Shown: positions 1 to 7,146 of the stretch, one piece after another
How the letters are laid out: each line of letters opens with the position of its first letter
Numbering within the stretch: the first letter of the stretch is position 1
Assembly: GCA_002404795.1 (NCBI GenBank)
Contig: DHKK01000099.1
Location: 1-19,711 of the forward strand
Length of the DNA: 19,711 nt
From: Clostridiales bacterium UBA4696
GTDB lineage: Bacteria; Bacillota; Clostridia; Oscillospirales; Oscillospiraceae
Direction: 5' to 3'
Program-made: the position numbers and the translations under genes
Notes under the pieces: model-generated
Seen by the model: only the letters and a program-made list of their open reading frames with translations
Told to the model about the DNA's origin: nothing
Databases searched by the model: none

Positions 1-1461
1 CTCATCACCTACATGCGTACCGACTCGCTGCGCATCTCTGAGGAGGCGCTGGCCGCTGCCGGCAGCGTCATCCGCAGCCGCTACGGCGACGCCTACGCCA
101 GCGGCGAGCCGCGCCGCTACAAGCCGAAATCCGGCGCGCAGGACGCGCACGAGGCCATCCGCCCGTCGAACGTCGCACTGTACCCGGAGATGGTCGAGCA
201 CGACCTGACCAAGGAGCAGTTCCGGCTCTACAAGCTCATCTGGAGCCGCTTCATCGCCTCCCAGATGGCAAACGCCCTGTACGACGTGACGGCCATCGAG
301 GCCGCCTGCGGCAGGCACGTTTTCCGCGCCACGCACCAGAGCATGAAATTCTCCGGCTTTACCGCCATCTATGAGGAAGGCCGCGACGATGAGCAGGAAA
401 AGCTCGACTCCCCGCTGCCGGACCTGACCCCCGGCGAAGCGCTCACGGCCGCAGGCTTCGACAAGCAGCAGCACTTTACCCAGCCGCCTGCCCGCTATAC
501 CGAAGCTTCGCTCGTGCGTGCGATGGAGGAGAAGGGCGTCGGCCGCCCGTCGACCTACGCCGCCATCATCGCCACCATCCAGGACCGCGAATACGTCGTC
601 AAGACCGATAAAAAGCTTTCGCCGACCAAGCTCGGCGAGGTCGTCAACGGCCTGATGATGGACCGGTTCCCCAATATCATCAGCGTGGAATTCACCGCCG
701 ACATGGAAAAGCAGCTCGACCAGGTCGAGGCCGGTCAGCGCCGCTGGAAGAGCGTGCTGGAGGAGTTTTATACCGGTTTCCATCAGGAGATGCTCGACGC
801 CGAGGAGGCGCTCAAGGACACCCGGCTCAAGGTGCCCGATGAGGTCTCCGAGGAGAAGTGCGAGATCTGCGGCCGCAATCTGGTCGTGAAGACGAGCCGG
901 TTCGGCAAATTCCTCGCCTGTCCCGGCTATCCGGAGTGCAAGTTCACGAAGGCCATCACGGAAAAAATGCCGGGCCGCTGCCCGAAGTGCGGCAGCGCCA
1001 TCCTCAAGCGCAAGAGCAAGCGCGGCTATGCCTACTACGCCTGTGAGCGCGGCGCGGCCTGCGGCTTCATGACCTGGGATGTGCCGACGGATCAGGACTG
1101 CCCGGTCTGCGGCCAGACGATGTTCAAGCGCTCCGGCAAGGGCGCGATGAAGCCGTTCTGCGCCAATCCCGAATGCTCCAATTTCCTGCCGGAGGATAAG
1201 CGCGGCTACCGCCGCCGCTCCACCGCCTCCGGCGAGGCTGCGACCGCGGAATCCAACGCCGAGGCTGCGGCAGAAGCCGCCCAGAAGCAGGCCGAGGAAA
1301 AGAAGGCCGCGAAGAAGCCCGCCGCAAAAAAGGCAGCCGAAAAACCGGCGGCCAAAAAGACTGCGGCGAAGAAACCGGCCGCCAAGAAAACGACCGCAAA
1401 GAGATCGACAGCGAAGAAGACCACCAAAAAGGAGGAACCGGAAGACGATCTTCCGTTCTGA
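1..1461 (+). CDS. topA: DNA topoisomerase I, 3' part (486 C-terminal residues)
   Basis: Type IA topoisomerase that relaxes negatively supercoiled DNA through a transient 5'-phosphotyrosine link. The reading frame is open from base 1; the first codons read L-I-T-Y-M-R-T-D-S, the conserved active-site strand, so the catalytic Tyr (Tyr319 in E. coli TopA) is encoded by bases 10-12 and the Met at base 13 is internal, not a start. The rest of the catalytic domain follows, including the AHEAIRP stretch and EKGVGRPSTYA. Three C-terminal zinc-ribbon modules with paired CxxC motifs lie at about bases 858-960, 976-1085 and 1099-1195. The protein ends in a Lys/Ala/Pro-rich tail of about 60 residues (from about base 1290) that resembles histone-H1-like tails and ends in an acidic EEPEDDLPF. 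The gene is truncated only by the window edge. It is 23 bases upstream of trmFO and probably co-transcribed with it. Confidence 0.97.
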   Translation, partial: LITYMRTDSLRISEEALAAAGSVIRSRYGDAYASGEPRRYKPKSGAQDAHEAIRPSNVALYPEMVEHDLTKEQFRLYKLIWSRFIASQMANALYDVTAIEAACGRHVFRATHQSMKFSGFTAIYEEGRDDEQEKLDSPLPDLTPGEALTAAGFDKQQHFTQPPARYTEASLVRAMEEKGVGRPSTYAAIIATIQDREYVVKTDKKLSPTKLGEVVNGLMMDRFPNIISVEFTADMEKQLDQVEAGQRRWKSVLEEFYTGFHQEMLDAEEALKDTRLKVPDEVSEEKCEICGRNLVVKTSRFGKFLACPGYPECKFTKAITEKMPGRCPKCGSAILKRKSKRGYAYYACERGAACGFMTWDVPTDQDCPVCGQTMFKRSGKGAMKPFCANPECSNFLPEDKRGYRRRSTASGEAATAESNAEAAAEAAQKQAEEKKAAKKPAAKKAAEKPAAKKTAAKKPAAKKTTAKRSTAKKTTKKEEPEDDLPF

Positions 1462-1484
1462 GCAGAGATAGAGAGGAAGCTTGC

Positions 1485-2798
1485 ATGCTGGAAGTAAACG
1501 TGATCGGCGCAGGTCTCGCGGGCTGTGAGGCTGCATGGCAGCTGGCGCAGCGCGGCATCCATGTGACGCTGACGGAGATGAAGCCGAAGAAGATGACCCC
1601 TGCGCACCACTGCGCGGATTTTGCCGAGCTCGTATGCTCCAACTCCCTGCGCGGCGACCGGCTGGAAAACGCGGTCGGCCTGCTCAAGGAGGAGCTGCGC
1701 CGCCTCGGCAGTCTGATCCTCGCCTGCGCGGAGGCCAACCGCGTGGAGGCGGGCGGCGCGCTGGCGGTCGACCGCTACGGGTTTTCCGGCATGGTGACGG
1801 AAAAGATCCGCTCGCATCCCAATATCACCGTTGTGGAAGCCGAGGCGGCACAGGTGCCCGCCGGCCCGGTCATCGTTGCGACCGGCCCTCTGACCTCCGA
1901 CGCGATGAGCGCCGCCATCCAGCGCTACTTCGGCGGCCAGGAATACATGAGCTTTTTTGATGCGGCCGCGCCGCTTGTCACCTTTTCCTCCATCGACATG
2001 GAAAAGGCCTGGTTCGCCTCCCGCTATGACCGCGGGGATGCGGATTATGTCAACTGCTCGATGGACAAGGACGAATACCTCGCCTTTGTTGAGGCCCTCC
2101 GGACGGCGGAGGAAGCCCCGGTCCATGGCTTTGAGGACAAGCACGTCTTTGAAGGCTGCATGCCCGTGGAGGTCATGGCCCGCCGCGGCGTGGATACGCT
2201 GCGCTACGGCCCGCTGAAGCCCGTCGGCCTGAAGGACCCGAAGATGGGCCGCGAGCCCTATGCCGTCGTCCAGCTGCGAAAGGACAACGCGGCAGGCTCG
2301 GTCTATAACATCGTCGGCTTCCAGACCCACCTGAAATTCCCGGAGCAGAAGCGGGTGTTTTCCATGATCCCCGCGCTGCACGACGCGGAGTTTGTCCGCT
2401 ACGGCGTGATGCACCGTAATACCTTCCTCGATTCCCCGCGCCTGCTCGACCGCTATTATGCCGACCGGCGCGACCCGCTGGTCGCCTTTGCCGGGCAGAT
2501 GACGGGCGTCGAGGGCTATGTCGAGTCGACGGCCTCCGGCTTCCTGGCCGGCTGCAGCATGGCGGCGAAGCTCAGGGGCGAGCCGCTCCCGGATTTCCCG
2601 CGCGAGACGGCCATCGGCGCGCTGGCGGCCTATATTTCGGATGAAAGCGTGACCGTGTTCCAGCCGATGAACGTCAACTTCGGCATCCTGACGCCGCTGG
2701 ACCGCCGCGTCAAGGGCAAGGCCAACAAGAATCTCGCCATCGCACAGCGTTCGCTTGCGATCATCGATCAAATGACAGGGCAGGAGGGAACCGAATGA
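1485..2798 (+). CDS. trmFO: Folate/FAD-dependent tRNA (uracil-54-C5)-methyltransferase TrmFO
   Basis: TrmFO makes ribothymidine at position 54 of tRNA using methylenetetrahydrofolate and FADH2, the route used by most Gram-positive bacteria in place of the SAM-dependent TrmA. The 437-residue product has the expected family length. An N-terminal dinucleotide-binding motif GAGLAG is at residues 8-13. CSNSLRG at 51-57 holds the Cys equivalent to Cys53 of B. subtilis TrmFO, and the FEGCMP motif further on holds the second functional Cys. The C-terminal TGVEGYVESTASG stretch is the usual FAD-contacting segment. The start at 1485 is supported by a GAGGAAG ribosome binding site at about 1473-1479. 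The stop overlaps the plsX start (ATGA), so translational coupling is likely. The topA-trmFO order is common in Firmicutes. Confidence 0.96.
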   Translation: MLEVNVIGAGLAGCEAAWQLAQRGIHVTLTEMKPKKMTPAHHCADFAELVCSNSLRGDRLENAVGLLKEELRRLGSLILACAEANRVEAGGALAVDRYGFSGMVTEKIRSHPNITVVEAEAAQVPAGPVIVATGPLTSDAMSAAIQRYFGGQEYMSFFDAAAPLVTFSSIDMEKAWFASRYDRGDADYVNCSMDKDEYLAFVEALRTAEEAPVHGFEDKHVFEGCMPVEVMARRGVDTLRYGPLKPVGLKDPKMGREPYAVVQLRKDNAAGSVYNIVGFQTHLKFPEQKRVFSMIPALHDAEFVRYGVMHRNTFLDSPRLLDRYYADRRDPLVAFAGQMTGVEGYVESTASGFLAGCSMAAKLRGEPLPDFPRETAIGALAAYISDESVTVFQPMNVNFGILTPLDRRVKGKANKNLAIAQRSLAIIDQMTGQEGTE

Positions 2799-3835
2799 GA
2801 ATACTCGTAGACGCCATGGGCGGCGACAACGCCCCGGATCAGATCGCGCTCGGTGCGATCCAGGCCGCAAAGGACTTTGGCTGCGAGGTCGTGCTGGTCG
2901 GCCGCGGCGAGGCCATTTTGCAGGCGCTCAAGGACCAGGGGATCGAGACGCTTCCCAAGGGCGTGGAGATCGCCAACGCCGACGACGTCGTCGATATGCA
3001 CGACGACCCGGCGACGGTCGTGAAAAAGAAAAAGGATTCCTCCATGGTCGTCGGCCTGACCATGCTTAAAGAGGGCGGCGGCGACGCGTTCGTCTCCGCC
3101 GGCTCGACGGGCGCACTGCTCTCTGCGGCGACGCTGATCGTCCGGCGCGTCAAGGGCATCCGCCGCGCGGCCATGGGCCCGCAGATCCCGACGAAGACCG
3201 GCCGGGAGTGTGTCCTCATCGACTGCGGCGCAACGGCGGACTGCACGCCGGAGTTTCTGCTGCAGTTTGCCTTCATGGGCTCGTATTACGCGGAAAAGGT
3301 CCTCGGGATCGAAAACCCACGCGTGGCGCTTCTCAACATCGGCGCAGAGGACTCCAAGGGCGGCGAGCTGCAGAAGGCTGTTTACCCTCTGCTGAAGCAG
3401 GCGGGCGAGGCTGGGAAGATCAACTTCACCGGCAACATCGAAGCGCGCGACGTGCCGCTGGGCGGCGCGGACGTGGTCGTCTCCGACGGCTTCTCCGGCA
3501 ATATCCTGCTCAAGGGGATCGAGGGCACGGCGCTTTTCATGGCCTCCATGATGAAGGACATGTTCAAGAAAAATCTGCTGACCAAGCTGGCCGCACTTTT
3601 GTGCATGGACGGCGTCAAGGCCTTCAAGAAGAAAATGGACTACCGTGAGACCGGCGGCACCGCGCTGATCGGCCTCAACAAGCCCGTCATCAAGGCGCAC
3701 GGCTCGTCCGACGCGCTGGCCATCCGCAATGCCATCCGGCAGGCCATCGGCGCTGTCGAGGCGGACGTCGCCGGGACGCTGGCGGCAAATATCGACCATA
3801 TGGTCGTTCCAAAGGAGTATCAACATGCTGAGTGA
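2795..3835 (+). CDS. plsX: Phosphate acyltransferase PlsX
   Basis: PlsX converts acyl-ACP and phosphate into acyl-phosphate, the donor used by PlsY to start phosphatidic acid synthesis; it acts peripherally at the membrane. The 346-residue product begins with the family hallmark VDAMGGDNAP at residues 5-14 and contains SAGSTGALL, IDCGATADC and the SDGFSGNILLK motif. Length is normal for the family. The start overlaps the trmFO stop by four bases and has GGAGGGAA just upstream inside trmFO. The 3' end overlaps the rnc start by 11 bases. In many Firmicutes plsX is followed by fabD/fabG/acpP or at least acpP before rnc; here no acyl-carrier-protein gene separates them, so the carrier must be encoded elsewhere. 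Confidence 0.96.
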   Translation: MRILVDAMGGDNAPDQIALGAIQAAKDFGCEVVLVGRGEAILQALKDQGIETLPKGVEIANADDVVDMHDDPATVVKKKKDSSMVVGLTMLKEGGGDAFVSAGSTGALLSAATLIVRRVKGIRRAAMGPQIPTKTGRECVLIDCGATADCTPEFLLQFAFMGSYYAEKVLGIENPRVALLNIGAEDSKGGELQKAVYPLLKQAGEAGKINFTGNIEARDVPLGGADVVVSDGFSGNILLKGIEGTALFMASMMKDMFKKNLLTKLAALLCMDGVKAFKKKMDYRETGGTALIGLNKPVIKAHGSSDALAIRNAIRQAIGAVEADVAGTLAANIDHMVVPKEYQHAE

Positions 3836-4511
3836 ACTGGAAGCCAGGCTGGGCTACACGTTCCGGGACAAGAGCATTCTCGAAAACGCGCTGACGCACA
3901 GCTCCTATGCCAATGAAAACCGGGAGCGCGGTCTGCACGACAACGAACGTCTGGAGTTTCTGGGCGATTCGATCCTGGGCTTCGTTGTGGCAGACTATCT
4001 GTACCGCAGCTTCCCGGACAAGCCCGAGGGCGAGCTGACCCGCATCCGCGCGGATCTGGTCTGCGAAAAGAATCTGGCCCGCGCGGCTGCGACCATCCGT
4101 CTGGGCAGCTTCCTGCTGCTCGGCCACGGCGAGGAGCACGGCGGCGGCCGCAAGCGAGACTCCATTGTCTCCGACGCTATGGAGTCTGTGATCGCGGCAA
4201 GCTATATGGACGGTGGCTTTTCCGCAGCCAAGGAGATCATCGACCGCCTGATCCTCTGCGATGTCCCAGCCGGAAAGCCGCATAATTTTGACTATAAGAC
4301 CGCCCTGCAGGAGCTGGTGCAGCGCAAGAAGGATCAGGTCCTGCGCTACGAGCTCATCGGCGAGTCCGGCCCTGACCACGACAAGAAATTTGATGTCGAG
4401 GTCCTGCTCAACGGCAAGCCCTGCGGCAAGGGCACCGGCAGCAGCAAAAAACGCGCCGAGCAGGCCGCTGCCGCGGCCGCCATCGACGCGCTGTTCCCGG
4501 GAGAACTGTAA
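3825..4511 (+). CDS. rnc: Ribonuclease III
   Basis: Double-strand-specific endoribonuclease that processes rRNA precursors and structured mRNAs. I choose the ATG at 3825, preceded by AAAGGAG at 3811-3817, over an in-frame upstream extension that lies inside plsX and lacks family similarity; this gives 228 residues, the normal size. The signature ERLEFLGDS is at residues 41-49; Glu44, Asp48, Asp117 and Glu120 match the four metal-binding catalytic residues of E. coli RNase III (Glu41, Asp45, Asp114, Glu117). A double-stranded RNA-binding domain covers about 156-225 with the usual GxGxSKKxAEQxAA ending. It is the last gene of the topA-trmFO-plsX-rnc run and is followed by a strong terminator. 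smc or ftsY, which often follow rnc, are not here. Confidence 0.97.
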   Translation: MLSELEARLGYTFRDKSILENALTHSSYANENRERGLHDNERLEFLGDSILGFVVADYLYRSFPDKPEGELTRIRADLVCEKNLARAAATIRLGSFLLLGHGEEHGGGRKRDSIVSDAMESVIAASYMDGGFSAAKEIIDRLILCDVPAGKPHNFDYKTALQELVQRKKDQVLRYELIGESGPDHDKKFDVEVLLNGKPCGKGTGSSKKRAEQAAAAAAIDALFPGEL

Positions 4512-4524
4512 AAAAACGAAACAA

Positions 4525-4550
4525 AACGGGCTGCCTGCCGGCAGCCCGTT
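4525..4550. terminator. Bidirectional intrinsic terminator between rnc and the small coiled-coil gene
   Basis: A perfect 11-base stem (AACGGGCTGCC / GGCAGCCCGTT) with a TGCC loop is followed on the + strand by CTTTT and on the - strand by TTTGTTTCGTTTTTT. It lies 13 bases after the rnc stop and 3 bases from the stop of the convergent gene, so it can serve both. Confidence 0.92.
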
Positions 4551-4553
4551 CTT

Positions 4554-4784
4554 TTATGCGGTAATGCTCTTTTTCAGCTCCGCGATCTGCTCGCTGTGCA
4601 TGCGGATGACGGACTTCAAAAAAGAGACCTCATCCTCCAGCTCTTCCACGCGGTTTTTGGGAGCCAGCGTCTCGAGCAAAAGCTGCTGGCCTTCTGCGAG
4701 GCGATTGATCTTCGGCCCGATATCGCTCTCGAGAATGACCTTGAAAATATGGGCGATCTCCTGATAATCCTGATCTTCAAGCAT
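4554..4784 (-). CDS. Small coiled-coil protein of unknown function (76 aa)
   Basis: I do not recognise a named family. The predicted 76-residue soluble protein has no signal peptide, membrane segment or cysteine. Its second half (about residues 40-72) has heptad-like spacing of Leu/Ile/Val with charged residues (VEELEDEVSFLKSV, then EQIAELKKS), as expected for a parallel coiled coil; the first half contains an IGPKINRLAEG stretch that could continue the helix. It is supported as a real gene by a ribosome binding site (GAGG at 4796-4793 on the - strand, about 8 bases from the ATG), a near-perfect promoter directly upstream, a shared terminator at its end, and base composition lower in GC than the neighbours. 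Oligomerisation or a partner-binding role is only inference. Confidence 0.8.
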   Translation of the reverse strand: MLEDQDYQEIAHIFKVILESDIGPKINRLAEGQQLLLETLAPKNRVEELEDEVSFLKSVIRMHSEQIAELKKSITA

Positions 4785-4832
4785 AATAATTACCTCGGCT
4801 TCATCCGTATGTGAACCATCTGTCTGACTTCT

Positions 4833-4860
4833 ATTATAGCGGACCTTGGCGGGCTGTCAA
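4833..4860 (-). promoter_or_regulatory. Sigma-70-type promoter of the small coiled-coil gene
   Basis: On the - strand TTGACA (4860-4855), a 16-base spacer and TATAAT (4838-4833) match both consensus hexamers exactly. It lies between the stop of the hydrolase gene (4865) and the ATG at 4784, predicting a leader of about 40 bases. Confidence 0.88.
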
Positions 4861-4864
4861 GCGT

Positions 4865-5377
4865 TTACACGATCGAGATCTTGCACATCCGCATGGCCTG
4901 CAGGGCGGTCTCGTGGCTCTGCGGGGTGACGCCGGCGCAGCAGTCCGCGCGCACGGACAGCGGGACCTCCGGCAGCGCGCCCTTGGTCATCATCGCGTTT
5001 GTGATGACGCAGATGTCGGTGCACAGGCCGATGAATTCCACGCCATCGAGTGCCGGAAGCGATCGCAGATACTCGATCAGGGCAGGGGAGCCGAAGCCGG
5101 GCTTATCAAAGATCGGAGCGTCCTCAACGGCGAGCGCCGCGTCGATCTGCCAGCCGTCCGTGCCCTCCAGACAGTGCGGCACAGGCAGCTTCTGCCCTTC
5201 CTGCGTCAATAGATAGTCTGCGTGATGCGTGTCGCGCGTAAAGACGACCGTTTCGCCGTCCACCCGCGCCTGCGCGAGCCGCGCCGCGACCTTCGGGACG
5301 ATGGCGACGGCCTCTTTCGTGCCCAGCGCGCCGTCGATAAAATCCTTCTGCATGTCGATAATGGCAAGTACCTTCAT
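4865..5377 (-). CDS. pncA: Nicotinamidase-like cysteine hydrolase (isochorismatase fold)
   Basis: Isochorismatase-superfamily hydrolase, most likely nicotinamidase, which deamidates nicotinamide to nicotinate for NAD salvage. I place the start at 5377, giving 170 residues beginning MKVLAIIDMQKDF, because AAGGAGG lies at 5391-5385 just upstream; a longer in-frame version to 5443 would cross this site and the promoter. The catalytic triad is visible as Asp8 (DMQKDF), Lys92 (DKPGFGS) and Cys123 (GLCTDICV). Asp49, His51, Glu60 and His68 fit the spacing of nicotinamidase metal ligands, notably the Asp/His/Glu/His set described for the pneumococcal enzyme. That favours nicotinamidase over other superfamily members, but substrate cannot be proven from sequence. 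It is monocistronic and diverges from the MarR-led operon. Confidence 0.88.
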   Translation of the reverse strand: MKVLAIIDMQKDFIDGALGTKEAVAIVPKVAARLAQARVDGETVVFTRDTHHADYLLTQEGQKLPVPHCLEGTDGWQIDAALAVEDAPIFDKPGFGSPALIEYLRSLPALDGVEFIGLCTDICVITNAMMTKGALPEVPLSVRADCCAGVTPQSHETALQAMRMCKISIV

Positions 5378-5398
5378 ATCCGTGCCTCCTTTTTTCTG

Positions 5399-5404
5399 AG
5401 TATA
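5399..5404 (-). promoter_or_regulatory. Probable -10 element of the nicotinamidase-like gene
   Basis: TATACT on the - strand lies about 10 bases upstream of the AAGGAGG ribosome binding site, so the leader would be short. No good -35 is present at 16-18 bases (GTGCAA at 17), suggesting an activated or weaker promoter. The hexamer is embedded in the inverted element described for the divergent promoters. Confidence 0.5.
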
Positions 5405-5436
5405 GCACAGATGCGCGCCGATTGCACAAAAAAATC

Positions 5437-5465
5437 TTGACAAAGAAAACAGGCTGCACTATACT
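5437..5465 (+). promoter_or_regulatory. Consensus promoter of the MarR / oxoamine synthase / dehydrogenase operon
   Basis: TTGACA at 5437-5442, a 17-base spacer and TATACT at 5460-5465 form a near-ideal housekeeping promoter with a predicted transcript start near 5472, about 50 bases before the MarR ATG. An AT-rich leader contains the 10-base palindrome TTTAATTAAA at 5483-5492, a plausible operator for the MarR-type product; this last point is inference. Confidence 0.88.
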
Positions 5466-5521
5466 CAAAATACTTCAAAAAATTTAATTAAAAATCTTTA
5501 TGTAACCAAAGGAGGCCATGC

Positions 5522-5944
5522 ATGCTTGGCAAGACGTTTGCGCAGCTGTTCCGGAAATACCGCCTGTTCTGCTACCGGAAGCTGTTTGCCGCCGTGCGGG
5601 AAAAGCCCGGCAGTCTCAGCGCGACAGAGGCGTTTTCCGCGGACATCATCCACCTGCTTGGCAGCCCGACCGTGTCCCAGTTTGCCGAGACCATCGGCAT
5701 TTCCCAGCCGAACGCGACCTATAAGGTCAACCAGCTGACGGCGAAGGGCTATCTGGAAAAGCACGTGCAGGCCCGCGACCGGCGGGAGGTCGTGCTGACG
5801 ACGTCGGAAAAATTCACCGGTTATTTTGACGAGGACAAGGAAGATGCGCTGCAGCAGAAGATCCGTACGGCCGCCGCACAGTTCACCCCCGCGGAGCTTG
5901 ACAGCGCGGAGCGTGTGCTGCTGGCGCTGGAAGCGCTTCTGTAA
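5522..5944 (+). CDS. MarR-family transcriptional regulator
   Basis: Small winged-helix DNA-binding protein of 140 residues, a normal MarR length. Helices flank a central helix-turn-helix at about residues 50-75 (TVSQFAETIGISQPNATYKV) followed by a beta wing at about 79-93 with the characteristic D-R-R motif (ARDRREVVLT). MarR proteins usually repress their own operon and respond to small ligands, often amphipathic or phenolic. The ATG at 5522 is preferred: AAAGGAGG at 5508-5515 is 6 bases away, whereas an overlapping ATG at 5518 in another frame is too close. The stop is 14 bases before the oxoamine synthase start, so the two are co-transcribed and the regulator probably controls that pathway. 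The ligand is unknown. Confidence 0.92.
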   Translation: MLGKTFAQLFRKYRLFCYRKLFAAVREKPGSLSATEAFSADIIHLLGSPTVSQFAETIGISQPNATYKVNQLTAKGYLEKHVQARDRREVVLTTSEKFTGYFDEDKEDALQQKIRTAAAQFTPAELDSAERVLLALEALL

Positions 5945-5958
5945 CGAAGGAGGAAGCT

Positions 5959-7146
5959 ATGGATATTTTCGAAAAATGTTATCAGCGGTATATTCAGGAC
6001 GAGGTGCGGGAGCAGGGCCTGTATCCCTATTTCCGCGCGCTGGAATCGCGGCAGGACACCGAGGTCATCATGGAGGGCAAGCGCCGCATCATGCTAGGCT
6101 CAAACAACTATCTGGGCCTCACAACGGACCCGGCCGTGATCGAGGCGGGCGTGCAGGCGTACCGGACGCTCGGCTCCGGCTGCTCCGGCTCCCGCTTTCT
6201 CAACGGGACGCTGAAGCTCCATCTGGAGCTGGAGGACGAGCTGGCAAAGTTCCTGCGCAAGGACGCCGTCGTGACCTTCTCGACGGGCTTCCAGTCGAAC
6301 CTCGGCATCATCAGCTCGATCGTCGGTCTGCATGACTACGTCATCATGGACCGCGAGAACCACGCCAGCCTCTACGACGGCTGCAAGCTCTCCTACGGCA
6401 AGATGCTCCGCTACCAGCATAACGACATGGCGGACCTGGAAAAGAAGCTGCAGAAGGTGCCCGACACTGCCGGCTGCCTCATCGTGACCGACGGCGTGTT
6501 CTCCATGGGCGGCGATATTGCCAACCTGCCGGAGATCTGCGCGCTGGCGCAGAAATACGGCGCGCGCGTCATGGTGGACGACGCCCACGGCCTCGGCGTC
6601 ATCGGCGAGGGCGGCCGCGGCACGGCAAGCTATTACGGCCTGGAGGATCAGGTCGATATCTACATGGGCACGTTCTCCAAGTCTCTCGCCTCGCTCGGCG
6701 GCTATATGGCGGCCAGCAGCCGCGTGGCAGACTTCGTGCGTCACAGCTCGCGTCCGTTCATTTTCTCCGCCTCCATCCCGCCCGCCAATACGGCGGCCGC
6801 CCTCGCGGCCCTGCGCGAGCTCGAGGCACATCCCGAGCTCGTCACGACGCTGCAGGAGAACGCAACGTACATGCGCGGTCTTCTGAATGAGCGGAACATC
6901 AAGATGCGCCCGTCCAACGGCGACTGCATCCCCATCATTCCCATCTACACCTATGAGCCGCTGCCGACGCTCACGATCGCAAAGGAGCTCTACGAGGGCG
7001 GCGTGTATGTCAATTCGTCCCTGCCGCCCGCGGCGGCGCCCCATGAGTGCCTGCTCCGCACGAGCCTGATGGCCACGCACACGCATGCGCTCATCGACGA
7101 GGCCGTCGGCGTGATCGCGGAGGTGTTGAGGAGGTACGAACTGTGA
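5959..7146 (+). CDS. Serine palmitoyltransferase-like alpha-oxoamine synthase (PLP enzyme)
   Basis: PLP enzyme of the alpha-oxoamine synthase family, which condenses an amino acid with an acyl thioester with loss of CO2. In 395 residues it shows GSNNYLGL (47-54), GSGCSGSRFLNGT (72-84), the cofactor-stacking His135 in NHAS, DDAH at 207-210 (Asp207 to the pyridine nitrogen) and the Schiff-base Lys241 in GTFSKSLASLGGY. That last motif, together with DGCKLS, RYQHND, SRPFIFSAS and the C-terminal PPAAAPHECLLR and MATHT, matches bacterial serine palmitoyltransferases, especially the Bacteroides type as I recall it, rather than Kbl (GTLGKALGG) or BioF. Likely reaction: serine (or cysteate or another amino acid) plus acyl-CoA/ACP to a 3-keto long-chain base. 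AAGGAGGA at 5947-5954 sets the start. It overlaps the next gene by four bases. No biotin or threonine genes are nearby. Confidence 0.9.
   Translation: MDIFEKCYQRYIQDEVREQGLYPYFRALESRQDTEVIMEGKRRIMLGSNNYLGLTTDPAVIEAGVQAYRTLGSGCSGSRFLNGTLKLHLELEDELAKFLRKDAVVTFSTGFQSNLGIISSIVGLHDYVIMDRENHASLYDGCKLSYGKMLRYQHNDMADLEKKLQKVPDTAGCLIVTDGVFSMGGDIANLPEICALAQKYGARVMVDDAHGLGVIGEGGRGTASYYGLEDQVDIYMGTFSKSLASLGGYMAASSRVADFVRHSSRPFIFSASIPPANTAAALAALRELEAHPELVTTLQENATYMRGLLNERNIKMRPSNGDCIPIIPIYTYEPLPTLTIAKELYEGGVYVNSSLPPAAAPHECLLRTSLMATHTHALIDEAVGVIAEVLRRYEL

Noticed and set aside
3729..3824. Longer N-terminus for RNase III
   Set aside because: These codons lie inside plsX, match no RNase III sequence, and the ATG at 3825 has a good ribosome binding site.
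4596..4814. + strand frames opposite the small coiled-coil gene
   Set aside because: The - strand gene has promoter, ribosome binding site and terminator; the + strand frames have none and run past the terminator of rnc.
5378..5443. Longer N-terminus for the nicotinamidase-like protein
   Set aside because: It would translate through the -10 element and the AAGGAGG site; the conserved fold begins at the Met encoded at 5377.
7047..7142. ATG start for the SDR
   Set aside because: The extra 32 residues are Arg/Ala-rich out-of-frame sequence of the upstream gene; the GTG at 7143 with GAGGAGGT fits the fold start.
5959..7146. Annotation as BioF or Kbl
   Set aside because: The Schiff-base motif and several flanking motifs are SPT-like, and no biotin or threonine-degradation genes accompany it; substrate nevertheless remains unproven.
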